A DNA stretch of 64,000 nucleotides from Succinivibrio dextrinosolvens (GTDB lineage Bacteria > Pseudomonadota > Gammaproteobacteria > Enterobacterales > Succinivibrionaceae), in NCBI RefSeq assembly GCF_011065405.1, contig NZ_CP047056.1:3370747-3434746 (forward strand). Direction: 5' to 3'. Below are positions 9,979-18,383 of the stretch, in pieces. The position numbers and the translations under genes were made by a program. How positions within the stretch are numbered: the stretch's first letter is position 1; each line of letters opens with the position of its first letter. The notes under the pieces are model-generated. The model was not told the origin of the DNA, did not search any database, and worked only from the letters and a program-made list of their open reading frames with translations.

Positions 9979-10307
9979 TTTATAAAACAAATAAATACTA
10001 AAAATATTGTGATCTTATTTGAGCAATTTAATTTTATTGCTAAAGAATTTATGTAATTCAAATCTATTTAAAAGTTCTGATAAAAATATTTCACTTAAAA
10101 ATTAAAACTCTCTCGTTTTGACCGATCTTCACCTGAAAAGTTTGATCTTGTTCTTATTAAATCATTAACCATTTGACTTTTTGTAAAAAAAATTAGCAAA
10201 AATATGCACGATAATCACATTATTGGTATTAACTTCTTGATACTACGTGTTTTTGACCTAATCTTCAAATACATGAAGAATTTTGAGCGTATGTGTGGGT
10301 GATTATC
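9979..10307. other. Intergenic region with no recognised gene
   Basis: About 330 AT-rich bases separate porin 3 from the short porin-like gene. I see no ORF, RNA gene or strong hairpin. A promoter for the following small gene is expected but not obvious. Confidence 0.5.
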
Positions 10308-10592
10308 ATGAAAGGGTTGGTGGTTTGTTTAGCTGCAGCAGTTATTTCCAGTTCATCATATGCTGCAACCATTTTTGAAAAAAGCGGTCTTTCCTTAAAC
10401 AATGATTTCCATGCCTATTCAGAAATGAATAATGCGAAATATTCAGAAACTGGCTATACTCAGAATCAGTCTTTTCTGGAGTTTGATCTGTTCGGGGTTA
10501 ACAGTATAATTTCCAACTGTGATTCAAACGGGAACTGTTTGGTTCAGAAAAATGAGAAAACAGATAATTCCGAGGTAAAGTCTGTAAACTGA
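10308..10592 (+). CDS. Short secreted porin-like protein or porin remnant
   Basis: This 94-residue ORF starts MKGLVVCLAAAVISSSSYA, a signal peptide, followed by ATIFEKSGLSLNNDFHAYSE. That segment lines up with the mature N-terminus of the three upstream porins (ATVYEKDGTSL...GRVQSVFYN). After about 45 residues the similarity is lost, and the rest is short, polar and contains two cysteines (SNCDSNGNC). A porin needs about 350 residues, so this is either a truncated fourth porin copy or a small secreted protein that kept the porin leader. An ATG five codons upstream (10293) is also possible; GGGTGA lies seven bases before the chosen start. No terminator follows closely. Confidence 0.5.
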   Translation: MKGLVVCLAAAVISSSSYAATIFEKSGLSLNNDFHAYSEMNNAKYSETGYTQNQSFLEFDLFGVNSIISNCDSNGNCLVQKNEKTDNSEVKSVN

Positions 10593-10796
10593 TTATCTTC
10601 AAGCCTTTTTTACTTTTACAGATGTTGACCACACATAACATCTGCTCCTTGTCTGTGTTTACCTTTTTCTTTTGTTCTTTTTATCCTATATCTCATTTAT
10701 TTCAGTAAGTTATCTGCTTGTTTTTCAGAAATAGAGCTGTGATAACGATTTTTCTTAAAACCATTCAGATAATCAAGTTTGTAGAGACTCTTAAGG

Positions 10797-10802
10797 TATA
10801 AT
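10797..10802 (+). promoter_or_regulatory. Candidate -10 box for the ATPase-nuclease trio
   Basis: TATAAT lies 63 bases before the ATG at 10865, in the context AAGGTATAATA. The same context is found in the promoters of the 24812 and 26680 copies. The -35 region is weak. Confidence 0.5.
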
Positions 10803-10864
10803 ACTTATGTGGATGACAGATTTTAAGGATGTCATTTGAGTCTTGTCTTGAATAAGGATTCGTA

Positions 10865-12622
10865 ATGGCTTTAAAAAAGATTATTGTAGGAATGTGTACT
10901 TTATCTGAGATTAGAGATAAAGATGGAATTTATATAGATAAAACTCGTTTTATTGATTATCTTGAGAATGATGCAGGAACCAGTGTTCCTGTATTCCTGC
11001 GTCCTAGACGTTTTGGCAAGAGTCTTACTGCAAGCATGCTGCACAGCTACTATGATATTTCCGAAAAAGATCAGTTTGAAAAGAATTTTAAAGGTACCTG
11101 GATTTACGATCACAGAACACCTCTAGCCAGTTCATACTATGTTATACATTTTGATTTTTCAAATGTTGCATCTGATTATTCTAGGATGAATGACAGTTTT
11201 TTAAGATCTGTCTCCTACAGCATAAATTCTTTTTCTTCAAAATACCCAGAACGTGGATTAACTAAAGATCAGCGCGATATCTCTTTATTTTCTTCTGCTC
11301 CGGACCTTTTGGGAGCATTTCTGGATAACTTTTCAAACCGAGCTGAAGCAGGTGAATATCTGTATGTCATCATTGATGAATATGATCACTTTGCCAATGA
11401 GATTCTGACCAGAGATAAAGAAGCCTTCAAAGATATAACCTCAACCGCAGAAGGCCATGAAGGTCTGATAAAACAGTTTTATGCACAGCTTAAAGCCTAT
11501 TATCGCGGTAATCGTCCAGGAGGAATCGACAGATTCTTTATTACAGGTGTTTCATCTGTTTCTTTAGATTCTGTAACCTCAGGCTTCAATATCGCAACCA
11601 ACATCAGTTTAAAGTCTGACTTTCATGAAATGATTGGTTTTACTCATGCAGAGTTATCTGAGGTTATAGATGAGACTGTAGATTTTTCTCTGCTTTCTGA
11701 TATTACCAAAGAGCAGGTAATGCAGATTATGGAGGAAAACTTTGATGGGTATGCTTTTGAGAAGAAAGCAAAAGAAAAAATGTTTAATTCCAATCTCTGT
11801 CTTGCCTATCTTGAGAGTGTGATTTCAGAAAGGGAACTTCCAAATCCGAATGAGATATCTCTGAATGATGATGTCGGCAAGCTAAGAGGTATGCTGAATC
11901 TATGTGAGAATAATGTTAGAGAAGAAATAGTTCAGGCGATGTTCAATAAAGAGCCAATTGACTTAAAACTCCCTGACAAGATGAATCTGAACAGTACCAA
12001 TTATTTTGATAAAGCTCAGATGGTATCTCTGCTTTATCATTTAGGCTATCTGACAATTGATACAGAAACTTCCCAGAAAAAGGGTATAACCAGCTTTGTT
12101 ATTCCAAATAGAGTCTATGAGAATCTGTTCTTAGACTACTGCCGTATGTCTATGGGCTACAGTGCAGATGCTTACAAAGACTTATCGCCAATGTTTGAAG
12201 AGTCTGCTGATATAACACCTCTAATACAGATAATAACAGAACAGATAGAGACCAAGCTTAATCCACAGTCTCTAGGAAAATTTACAGAGATGGCACTGCA
12301 GCTGATATGTGACAGTATCATCAACAACAGCATTTATAGAAAGCTAAGTTCCTACACTGAGTTTAACACCGGTAAAGGCTTTGCAGATATCTTTGTAAAG
12401 AATACCTATCCTAACGGACACTATTTTCTTTTAGAGCTTAAATACCTGCATAAAAAGGATGACAGTAAGTCTTCGATAGACGCAAAACTTGCCGAGGCCA
12501 AAGAGGAAATCGAAAGGTACCGACAGGGGACCATTCTCAAAGAAAAGGTCGGTAATCATCCTCTGGACTGCTATGCAATCATATTTGTTGGCTCAGAGTG
12601 CAGATTGTGCCAGAAGATATAG
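10865..12622 (+). CDS. AAA-ATPase-like / PD-(D/E)XK nuclease family protein (copy 2, tandem A)
   Basis: This 585-residue protein is the first of three tandem paralogues of equal length. The N-terminal AAA-ATPase-like domain has IYIDKTRFI, P-loop RPRRFGKSL at residues 46-54, Walker B YLYVIIDEYDHFANE near 165-179, and RFFITGVSSVSLDSVTSGFNI near 223-243. The C-terminal nuclease-like core has GKGFADIF (D508) then FLLELKYL (E524, K526), and the protein closes with ECRLCQKI. I recognise the family but not a function; an ATP-gated DNA nuclease or a domesticated mobile-element protein are both possible. A promoter-like TATAAT is upstream, and GGATTCGTA precedes the ATG. Thirty-six bases separate it from the next copy, so the three are probably one transcript. 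Confidence 0.87.
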   Translation: MALKKIIVGMCTLSEIRDKDGIYIDKTRFIDYLENDAGTSVPVFLRPRRFGKSLTASMLHSYYDISEKDQFEKNFKGTWIYDHRTPLASSYYVIHFDFSNVASDYSRMNDSFLRSVSYSINSFSSKYPERGLTKDQRDISLFSSAPDLLGAFLDNFSNRAEAGEYLYVIIDEYDHFANEILTRDKEAFKDITSTAEGHEGLIKQFYAQLKAYYRGNRPGGIDRFFITGVSSVSLDSVTSGFNIATNISLKSDFHEMIGFTHAELSEVIDETVDFSLLSDITKEQVMQIMEENFDGYAFEKKAKEKMFNSNLCLAYLESVISERELPNPNEISLNDDVGKLRGMLNLCENNVREEIVQAMFNKEPIDLKLPDKMNLNSTNYFDKAQMVSLLYHLGYLTIDTETSQKKGITSFVIPNRVYENLFLDYCRMSMGYSADAYKDLSPMFEESADITPLIQIITEQIETKLNPQSLGKFTEMALQLICDSIINNSIYRKLSSYTEFNTGKGFADIFVKNTYPNGHYFLLELKYLHKKDDSKSSIDAKLAEAKEEIERYRQGTILKEKVGNHPLDCYAIIFVGSECRLCQKI

Positions 12623-12658
12623 AATAGTCTCAGGAAATAATCCAGAAAGGTAATCTAA

Positions 12659-14416
12659 ATGTCAAAGAAAAAAATCATAGTGGGAATGTGTACTTTATCT
12701 GAGATTAGAGAAAGTAACTGTATTTTTATTGATAAAACCAGATTTATTGAATATCTTGAAAACAGTGCAGGAACAAAGGTTCCTGTATTCCTGCGTCCTA
12801 GACGTTTTGGCAAGAGTCTTACTGCAAGCATGCTGCACAGCTACTATGATATTTCCGAAAAAGATCAGTTTGAAAAGAATTTTAAAGGTACCTGGATTTA
12901 CGATCACAGAACTCCTTTAGCCAGTTCATACTATGTTATACATTTTGATTTTTCAAATGTTGCATCCGATCCTGCTCAGATGAATAGAAGTTTCATAATC
13001 TCAGTTGCAGCTAGCATTTCCAACTTTAGTGATAAATATCCAGAACAGGGACTTTCTAAAGAGGAACTTGAACCATCTCTCTATAAAAATGCATCAGAAC
13101 TTCTGACAAGATTTCTGACCAATTTTTCAAGAAACGTAGAAGATGGTAGGTATCTTTATGTCATCATTGATGAATACGATCATTTTGCCAATGAGATTCT
13201 AACAAGAGATAAGGAAGCCTTTAAAGATCTTACTTCAACAGCTGAAGGACATGAAGGTCTGATAAAACAGTTTTATGCACAGCTTAAAGCCTATTATCGT
13301 GGCAATCGTCCAGGAGGCATCGACAGATTCTTTATTACTGGTGTTTCATCAGTTTCTTTAGATTCTGTAACCTCGGGCTTTAATATTGCAACTAATATCA
13401 GTTCAATCTCTTTATTCAATGAGATGATAGGTTTTACTCATGATGAGTTATCAGAGGTTATTGATGAGACTGTAGATTTTTCTCTGCTGCCAGATATCAG
13501 CAAAGAAGAGATAATGCAGATTATGGAGGAGAACTTTGACGGTTATGCCTTTGAGAAAAAAGCAAAGGTCAAAATGTTTAATTCTAATCTCTGTCTTGCC
13601 TACCTTAGAAATCTGATTTTGGAAAGGGCTCTTCCTGAGCTGAATGAAATCTCCTTGAATGATGATGCTGGCAAGCTCAAAGGAATGCTGAATCTGTGTG
13701 AGGCCTACGTTAGAGAAGAAATTGTTCAGGCAATGTTCAATAAAGAGCCTATTGTGACAGAACTTCCTGACAAGATGAATCTGAACAGTACCAGTTATTT
13801 TGATAAAGCTCAGATGGTATCTCTGCTTTATCACTTAGGCTATCTGACAATAGATCCCGATGCTTCAAGAGAGGAAGGTGTTACAAGCTTTGTTATTCCT
13901 AATAAAGTCTATGAGAAGCTGTTCTTAGACTACTGCCGCATGGCTATGGGGTACAGTGCAGACGCTTACAAAGACTTATCGCCTATGTTTGAAGAGTCTG
14001 CTGATATAAGCCCTCTTTTACAGATAATCACAGAACAGATAGAGACCAAGCTTAATCCACAGTCTTTAGGAAAATTCACAGAGATGGCACTGCAGCTGGT
14101 ATGTGACAGTATCATCAACAACAGTAGAAAGAAACAGCTAAGCTCCTACACCGAGTTTAACACTGGTAAAGGCTTTGCAGATATCTTTGTAAAGAATACC
14201 CATCCTAACGGACATTATTTCCTTTTAGAGCTTAAATACCTGCATAAAAAGAATGACAGTAAGTCTTCGATAGACGCAAAACTTGCCGAGGCCAAAGAGG
14301 AAATCGAAAGGTACCGACAGGGGACCATTCTCAAAGAAAAGGTCGGTAATCATCCTCTGGACTGCTATGCAATCATATTTGTTGGCTCAGAGTGCAGGTT
14401 GTGCCAGAAGATATAA
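12659..14416 (+). CDS. AAA-ATPase-like / PD-(D/E)XK nuclease family protein (copy 3, tandem B)
   Basis: This 585-residue paralogue is preceded by a good ribosome site (AGAAAGG). Residues 1-244 are identical to tandem C at 14452, including P-loop RPRRFGKSL, Walker B VIIDEYDHFANE and RFFITGVSSVSLDSVTSGFN. From about residue 245 to 350 it differs from both neighbours (for example SSISLFNEMIGFTHDELSE), after which it rejoins a conserved C-terminal half with the nuclease residues D508, E524 and K526. The sequence around both gene junctions (TCTCAGGAAATAATCC and on) is the same before copies B and C, so the duplication unit includes the spacer. The ATP-binding and nuclease motifs are all present, so the gene looks functional rather than decayed. 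Confidence 0.87.
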   Translation: MSKKKIIVGMCTLSEIRESNCIFIDKTRFIEYLENSAGTKVPVFLRPRRFGKSLTASMLHSYYDISEKDQFEKNFKGTWIYDHRTPLASSYYVIHFDFSNVASDPAQMNRSFIISVAASISNFSDKYPEQGLSKEELEPSLYKNASELLTRFLTNFSRNVEDGRYLYVIIDEYDHFANEILTRDKEAFKDLTSTAEGHEGLIKQFYAQLKAYYRGNRPGGIDRFFITGVSSVSLDSVTSGFNIATNISSISLFNEMIGFTHDELSEVIDETVDFSLLPDISKEEIMQIMEENFDGYAFEKKAKVKMFNSNLCLAYLRNLILERALPELNEISLNDDAGKLKGMLNLCEAYVREEIVQAMFNKEPIVTELPDKMNLNSTSYFDKAQMVSLLYHLGYLTIDPDASREEGVTSFVIPNKVYEKLFLDYCRMAMGYSADAYKDLSPMFEESADISPLLQIITEQIETKLNPQSLGKFTEMALQLVCDSIINNSRKKQLSSYTEFNTGKGFADIFVKNTHPNGHYFLLELKYLHKKNDSKSSIDAKLAEAKEEIERYRQGTILKEKVGNHPLDCYAIIFVGSECRLCQKI

Positions 14417-14451
14417 ATAGTCTCAGGAAATAATCCAGAAAGGTAATCTAA

Positions 14452-16209
14452 ATGTCAAAGAAAAAAATCATAGTGGGAATGTGTACTTTATCTGAGATTA
14501 GAGAAAGTAACTGTATTTTTATTGATAAGACCAGATTTATTGAATATCTTGAAAACAGTGCAGGAACAAAGGTTCCTGTATTCCTGCGTCCTAGACGTTT
14601 TGGCAAGAGTCTTACTGCAAGCATGCTGCACAGCTACTATGATATTTCCGAAAAAGATCAGTTTGAAAAGAATTTTAAAGGTACCTGGATTTACGATCAC
14701 AGAACTCCTCTAGCCAGTTCATACTATGTTATACATTTTGATTTTTCAAATGTTGCATCCGATCCTGCTCAGATGAATAGAAGTTTCATAATCTCAGTTG
14801 CAGCTAGCATTTCCAACTTTAGTGATAAATATCCAGAACAGGGACTTTCTAAAGAGGAACTTGAACCATCTCTCTACAAAAATGCATCAGAACTTCTGAC
14901 AAGATTTCTGACCAATTTTTCAAGAAACGTAGAAGATGGTAGGTATCTTTATGTCATCATTGATGAATACGATCATTTTGCCAATGAGATTCTAACAAGA
15001 GATAAGGAAGCCTTTAAAGATCTTACTTCAACAGCTGAAGGACATGAAGGTCTGATAAAACAGTTTTATGCACAGCTTAAAGCCTATTATCGTGGCAATC
15101 GTCCAGGAGGCATCGACAGATTCTTTATTACTGGTGTTTCATCAGTTTCTTTAGATTCTGTAACTTCTGGTTTTAATATAGCGATCAACATCAGTTCAAA
15201 GCCTGTTTTTCATGAAATGATAGGCTTTACCCATAATGAGTTATCAGAACTTATTGATGAGACTGTAGATTTTTCACAGTTTTCAGATATTAACAAAGAG
15301 CAGATAATGCAGATTATGGATGAAAATTTTGACGGTTTTGCCTTTTCTGAAGATGCCAATGAGTCAATGTTTAATTCCAATCTCTGTCTTGCTTATCTTG
15401 ATGATCTTATTTCACGAAAAAAACTTCGTGATCCAAATCAGATTTCACTGAATGATGATGTCGGCAAGTTAAGGGGAATGCTGAATCTCTGCGAGGATAA
15501 TGTTAGAGAAGAAATTGTTCAGGCAATGTTCAATAAAGAGCCAATTGACTTAAAACTTCCTGACAAGATGAATCTGAACAGTACCAGTTATTTTGATAAA
15601 GCTCAGATGGTATCTCTGCTTTATCATTTAGGCTATCTGACAATTGATACAGAAAGTTCCCAGAAAAAAGGGATCACCAGCTTTGTTATTCCAAATAGAG
15701 TCTATGAAAAGCTGTTCTTAGACTACTGCCGTATGTCTATGGGCTACAGTGCAGACGCTTACAAAGACTTATCGCCTATGTTTGAAGAGTCTGCTGATAT
15801 AACACCTCTTATAGAGATAATCACAGAACAGATAGAGACCAAGCTTAATCCTCAGTCTCTGGGTAAATTTACAGAGATGGCACTGCAGCTGATATGTGAC
15901 AGTATCATTAACAACAGCATTTACAGAAAGCTAAGTTCCTACACTGAGTTTAACACCGGTAAAGGCTTTACAGATATCTTTGTAAAGAATACCTATCCTA
16001 ACGGACATTATTTTCTTTTAGAGCTTAAATACCTGCATAAAAAGGATGACAGTAAGTCTTCTATAGACGCAAAACTTGCCGAGGCCAAAGAGGAAATTGA
16101 AAGATACCGACAGGGGACCATTCTCCAAGAAAAGGTTGGAAATCATCCTCTGGACTGCTATGCAATCATATTTGTTGGCTCAGAGTGCAGATTGTGCCAG
16201 AAGATCTAA
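14452..16209 (+). CDS. AAA-ATPase-like / PD-(D/E)XK nuclease family protein (copy 4, tandem C)
   Basis: This is the third 585-residue tandem paralogue. Its first 244 residues equal those of tandem B. Its own segment spans about 245-345 (KPVFHEMIGFTHNELSELID, SEDANESMFN). Its C-terminal third is closer to tandem A, sharing SQKKGITSFVIPNRVYE, INNSIYRKLSSYTEF and KKDDSKSS. It is therefore a B/A mosaic with a private middle. One substitution touches the nuclease core surroundings (GKGFTDIF instead of GKGFADIF), while the D, E and K are kept. The IS200/IS605 element begins about 40 bases after its stop. Confidence 0.87.
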   Translation: MSKKKIIVGMCTLSEIRESNCIFIDKTRFIEYLENSAGTKVPVFLRPRRFGKSLTASMLHSYYDISEKDQFEKNFKGTWIYDHRTPLASSYYVIHFDFSNVASDPAQMNRSFIISVAASISNFSDKYPEQGLSKEELEPSLYKNASELLTRFLTNFSRNVEDGRYLYVIIDEYDHFANEILTRDKEAFKDLTSTAEGHEGLIKQFYAQLKAYYRGNRPGGIDRFFITGVSSVSLDSVTSGFNIAINISSKPVFHEMIGFTHNELSELIDETVDFSQFSDINKEQIMQIMDENFDGFAFSEDANESMFNSNLCLAYLDDLISRKKLRDPNQISLNDDVGKLRGMLNLCEDNVREEIVQAMFNKEPIDLKLPDKMNLNSTSYFDKAQMVSLLYHLGYLTIDTESSQKKGITSFVIPNRVYEKLFLDYCRMSMGYSADAYKDLSPMFEESADITPLIEIITEQIETKLNPQSLGKFTEMALQLICDSIINNSIYRKLSSYTEFNTGKGFTDIFVKNTYPNGHYFLLELKYLHKKDDSKSSIDAKLAEAKEEIERYRQGTILQEKVGNHPLDCYAIIFVGSECRLCQKI

Positions 16210-16263
16210 CTGTATGCTTTATAAGCTATAACGTAAGGAGCATTTGGTCTCAGTTGACATCCT

Positions 16264-16283
16264 CCTCTTGCTGAAGCAAGAGG
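16264..16283 (-). repeat. Subterminal hairpin at the tnpB end; possible guide-RNA scaffold
   Basis: CCTCTTGC and GCAAGAGG form a perfect 8-bp stem with a 4-base loop, 17 bases past the tnpB stop. In IS200/IS605 elements the right-end hairpin is bound by TnpA, and the transcript across the tnpB 3' end and right end is the TnpB guide RNA (reRNA/omega RNA). A guide would then read the flank just below about 16255 on the minus strand. Confidence 0.6.
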
Positions 16284-16299
16284 ATTCCTACTGCTGACA

Positions 16300-17589
16300 T
16301 TACTGTTCAGCTTCAGAGGGTTCACAGTGCTGACTCCTTTTGGAGTTCACTTCCTGTGCTAGCCGGGCCAGTCCTGCCCTTAGGATATTTCCTGCTGCAT
16401 TTTCATCTGCATTAGCTGTATATCCACAGTTCGTACAGCAGAAATGAGCCTGAGTTCTGCGATTGTCTTTTGAGACATGACCGCATTTAGGACAGGTTCT
16501 GCTGGTATTCTTTGGGGTAATCTGTAAAAAGATATGACCTCTCTTTTTCTGCTTGTATTCAAGCATCTTAAAGAATTGTCCCCAGCCTTCAGACAGAATT
16601 GAACGGTTAAGTCCTGACTTTGCTTTTACATTCTTACCAGGATTTAACAGGCTTCCTTTTGCACTTTTCGTCATATTCTTGATCTTCAGCTCCTCAGCAA
16701 CAACTATAGCGTGGCTATTGCAAATCAGTGTGCTGAGCTTCTGATGACTGTCATTACGTATATTGGCTTTCTTCTGATGAAGTCTGGAAATTCTCTTTAT
16801 AAGTTTTAATCTTCTGTTAGAACCTTTCTTTTTATTTTTGAGCTGTCTCTGAGCAATAGCTATCTTTTCATCAAGACGGGTAAGCTCATTACTCTTTAGT
16901 GACTCTTCATAACGTCCGTCAGAGAAGGTGCAGAAGCGTACTGCGCCCATATCTATACCCAAAGCATTATCCGCCTCAGTCTCTAACATGGTTTTTAGAT
17001 TTATCTCAGGTACTTCTATTTCTTTCTGAGTCTGTATAGATACATACCATTCTCCAGAAAAGAATGAGACGGTTACGTTCTTTATGTCTCCCTCTATATC
17101 TCTGGACTTTCTGTATCTTACAAAACCGGTCTTTGGAAGAAAGATCCTCTTATTCTTCTCATCCAGATTTATGCCCTGAGGAAATCTTATAGAGTTGTAT
17201 CCGTTTTTGGTCTTGAATTGAGGATATCCGCCTTTACCCTTGAAGAACCTGCTAAAAGCACTATACAAGTCCTGCATCTTTTGCTGCAGCACCTGAGAGT
17301 GCCCCTGAGTCTTGAGAAAGCTGTTTTCTTCCTCTGCCATCAGTTTATTAAGATCATATGTAAATGAAAATCTATTTATAGGTCTTGGCTTTGGTACTAA
17401 AGAAACATCTTCTCCCCAGCATTTGGCAGATTCGATGTCTTCAAGATATTCCTTATATTCCTCATTTCTTCCTGTCAAGACCTGGTTCCATGCATATCTG
17501 GCAGAGCCGCAGAGCTGAAGTAATCTTCTCTGCTGTGCGCCATTAGGTCTTAACCTATATCTGTATGCCTGTTTCCAGTTGATATTCAT
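16300..17589 (-). CDS. tnpB: TnpB, RNA-guided nuclease of IS200/IS605 (OrfB family)
   Basis: This 429-residue TnpB has the N-terminal helix-turn-helix segment (YRYRLRPNGAQQRRLLQLCG, ARYAWNQ) and a RuvC-like core with all three acidic residues visible: D in LGIDMGAVRF near 211, E in VVAEELKIKNM near 300, and D in NADENAAGNI near 393. The zinc ribbon CPKCG...CTNCG lies between the last two. TnpB cuts DNA next to a transposon-associated motif, guided by an RNA from the element's right end, and helps the element persist. The length and motifs suggest it is intact. It is divergent from tnpA, as in IS605 itself. Start MNINWKQAYRYRL: reading back, the ATG at 17589 is followed directly by the conserved N-terminus. 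Confidence 0.93.
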   Translation of the reverse strand: MNINWKQAYRYRLRPNGAQQRRLLQLCGSARYAWNQVLTGRNEEYKEYLEDIESAKCWGEDVSLVPKPRPINRFSFTYDLNKLMAEEENSFLKTQGHSQVLQQKMQDLYSAFSRFFKGKGGYPQFKTKNGYNSIRFPQGINLDEKNKRIFLPKTGFVRYRKSRDIEGDIKNVTVSFFSGEWYVSIQTQKEIEVPEINLKTMLETEADNALGIDMGAVRFCTFSDGRYEESLKSNELTRLDEKIAIAQRQLKNKKKGSNRRLKLIKRISRLHQKKANIRNDSHQKLSTLICNSHAIVVAEELKIKNMTKSAKGSLLNPGKNVKAKSGLNRSILSEGWGQFFKMLEYKQKKRGHIFLQITPKNTSRTCPKCGHVSKDNRRTQAHFCCTNCGYTANADENAAGNILRAGLARLAQEVNSKRSQHCEPSEAEQ

Positions 17590-17658
17590 TTACGATGAAA
17601 GGACTCTAACAAGATTATTAACAATTGAAGATGATAGTATAAGAAAAAAACAGAATTT

Positions 17659-18054
17659 TTGCACGGCCGACATTGTGTTTACAATTTGCATGTCCATCTG
17701 GTTTTTGTGATTAAATACAGACGTAAAGTATTAACAGCAGCTATCTTAGGAGAACTCAGAAATATCTTTTCTTTAGTATGTGTCAGATTTGAATCAAAAC
17801 TATTAGATTGTGATGGAGAGGCTGACCATGTTCATCTGCTAGTCAGTTATCCTCCAAAAGTTACAATCTCAAAACTGGTTCAAGCTCTCAAAGGCTATTC
17901 GAGTCTAATTATCAGAAAAAAGAATTATCCCTCTATACAAAAAAATCTTTTGGGGAAAGCTCTTTGGTCACCATCCTATTTTGCATGCAGTAGTGGAAGA
18001 GCCTCAATTTCTATTATTAGACAATATATAGAACAACAGAACACACTTGATTAG
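17659..18054 (+). CDS. tnpA: TnpA, Y1 transposase of IS200/IS605
   Basis: This 131-residue single-strand HUH transposase contains GRHCVYNLHVHLVFVIKYRR, the HUH motif DHVHLLVSYPP, and the catalytic tyrosine region ISIIRQYIEQQN near the C-terminus. It excises and inserts the element as single-stranded DNA using subterminal hairpins. No ATG precedes the conserved start; a TTG at 17659 is used here, with an in-frame stop at 17635. The stop codon lies within a 9-bp inverted repeat (18051-18072). It looks complete. Confidence 0.85.
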   Translation: MHGRHCVYNLHVHLVFVIKYRRKVLTAAILGELRNIFSLVCVRFESKLLDCDGEADHVHLLVSYPPKVTISKLVQALKGYSSLIIRKKNYPSIQKNLLGKALWSPSYFACSSGRASISIIRQYIEQQNTLD

Positions 18055-18072
18055 AAAATATCCATTTTCTAA
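18051..18072. terminator. Hairpin across the tnpA stop
   Basis: TTAGAAAAT and ATTTTCTAA form a perfect 9-bp stem with a 4-base loop that overlaps the tnpA stop codon. It has no long T-tract, so it may act as a weak terminator or shield the element from outside transcription. Confidence 0.4.
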
Positions 18073-18074
18073 TC

Positions 18075-18118
18075 GGCACGCTTTATCCCCGCAGTAAACT
18101 GCGTGGTTTTAGCGTGCC
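18075..18118. repeat. Subterminal hairpin at the tnpA end of the IS
   Basis: GGCACGC (18075-18081) pairs with GCGTGCC (18112-18118) as outer stem. Inside, CGCAGT and ACTGCG pair around a short loop. This imperfect nested hairpin is what TnpA recognises at an IS200/IS605 end. Confidence 0.65.
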
Positions 18119-18383
18119 TATTACTTGATAAAAACTGGCAGTACAATTCTTTGTCATAGCTATCGAGTTTCACTAGTCCAACATCTGCCATTTCGTAAGA
18201 GCTCTCTTCTCTTGCGAGATGACTATAGCGACTCTTATAAGTTTTTTGTCAGATATTCCTTCACCGTAGTGTTTTTCTTTAAGCTGTTTCAGACCTGAAT
18301 CTAAAGCCTGATCTTCGGTTACTGTTGTTTTTTCTGTATTGTAACTGCGTTTAAATTCAATAACCAGTTTTGTTTTTCTAGTA

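Larger units (their letters stand above)
16250..18125. mobile_element. IS200/IS605-family element with divergent tnpB and tnpA
   Basis: The element carries a tnpB gene on the minus strand and a tnpA gene on the plus strand. Each outer end has an imperfect or perfect hairpin rather than inverted terminal repeats, as expected for this family: one at 16264-16283 just past tnpB and one at 18075-18118 past tnpA. The exact boundaries cannot be set by eye; coordinates are approximate. Confidence 0.75.
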
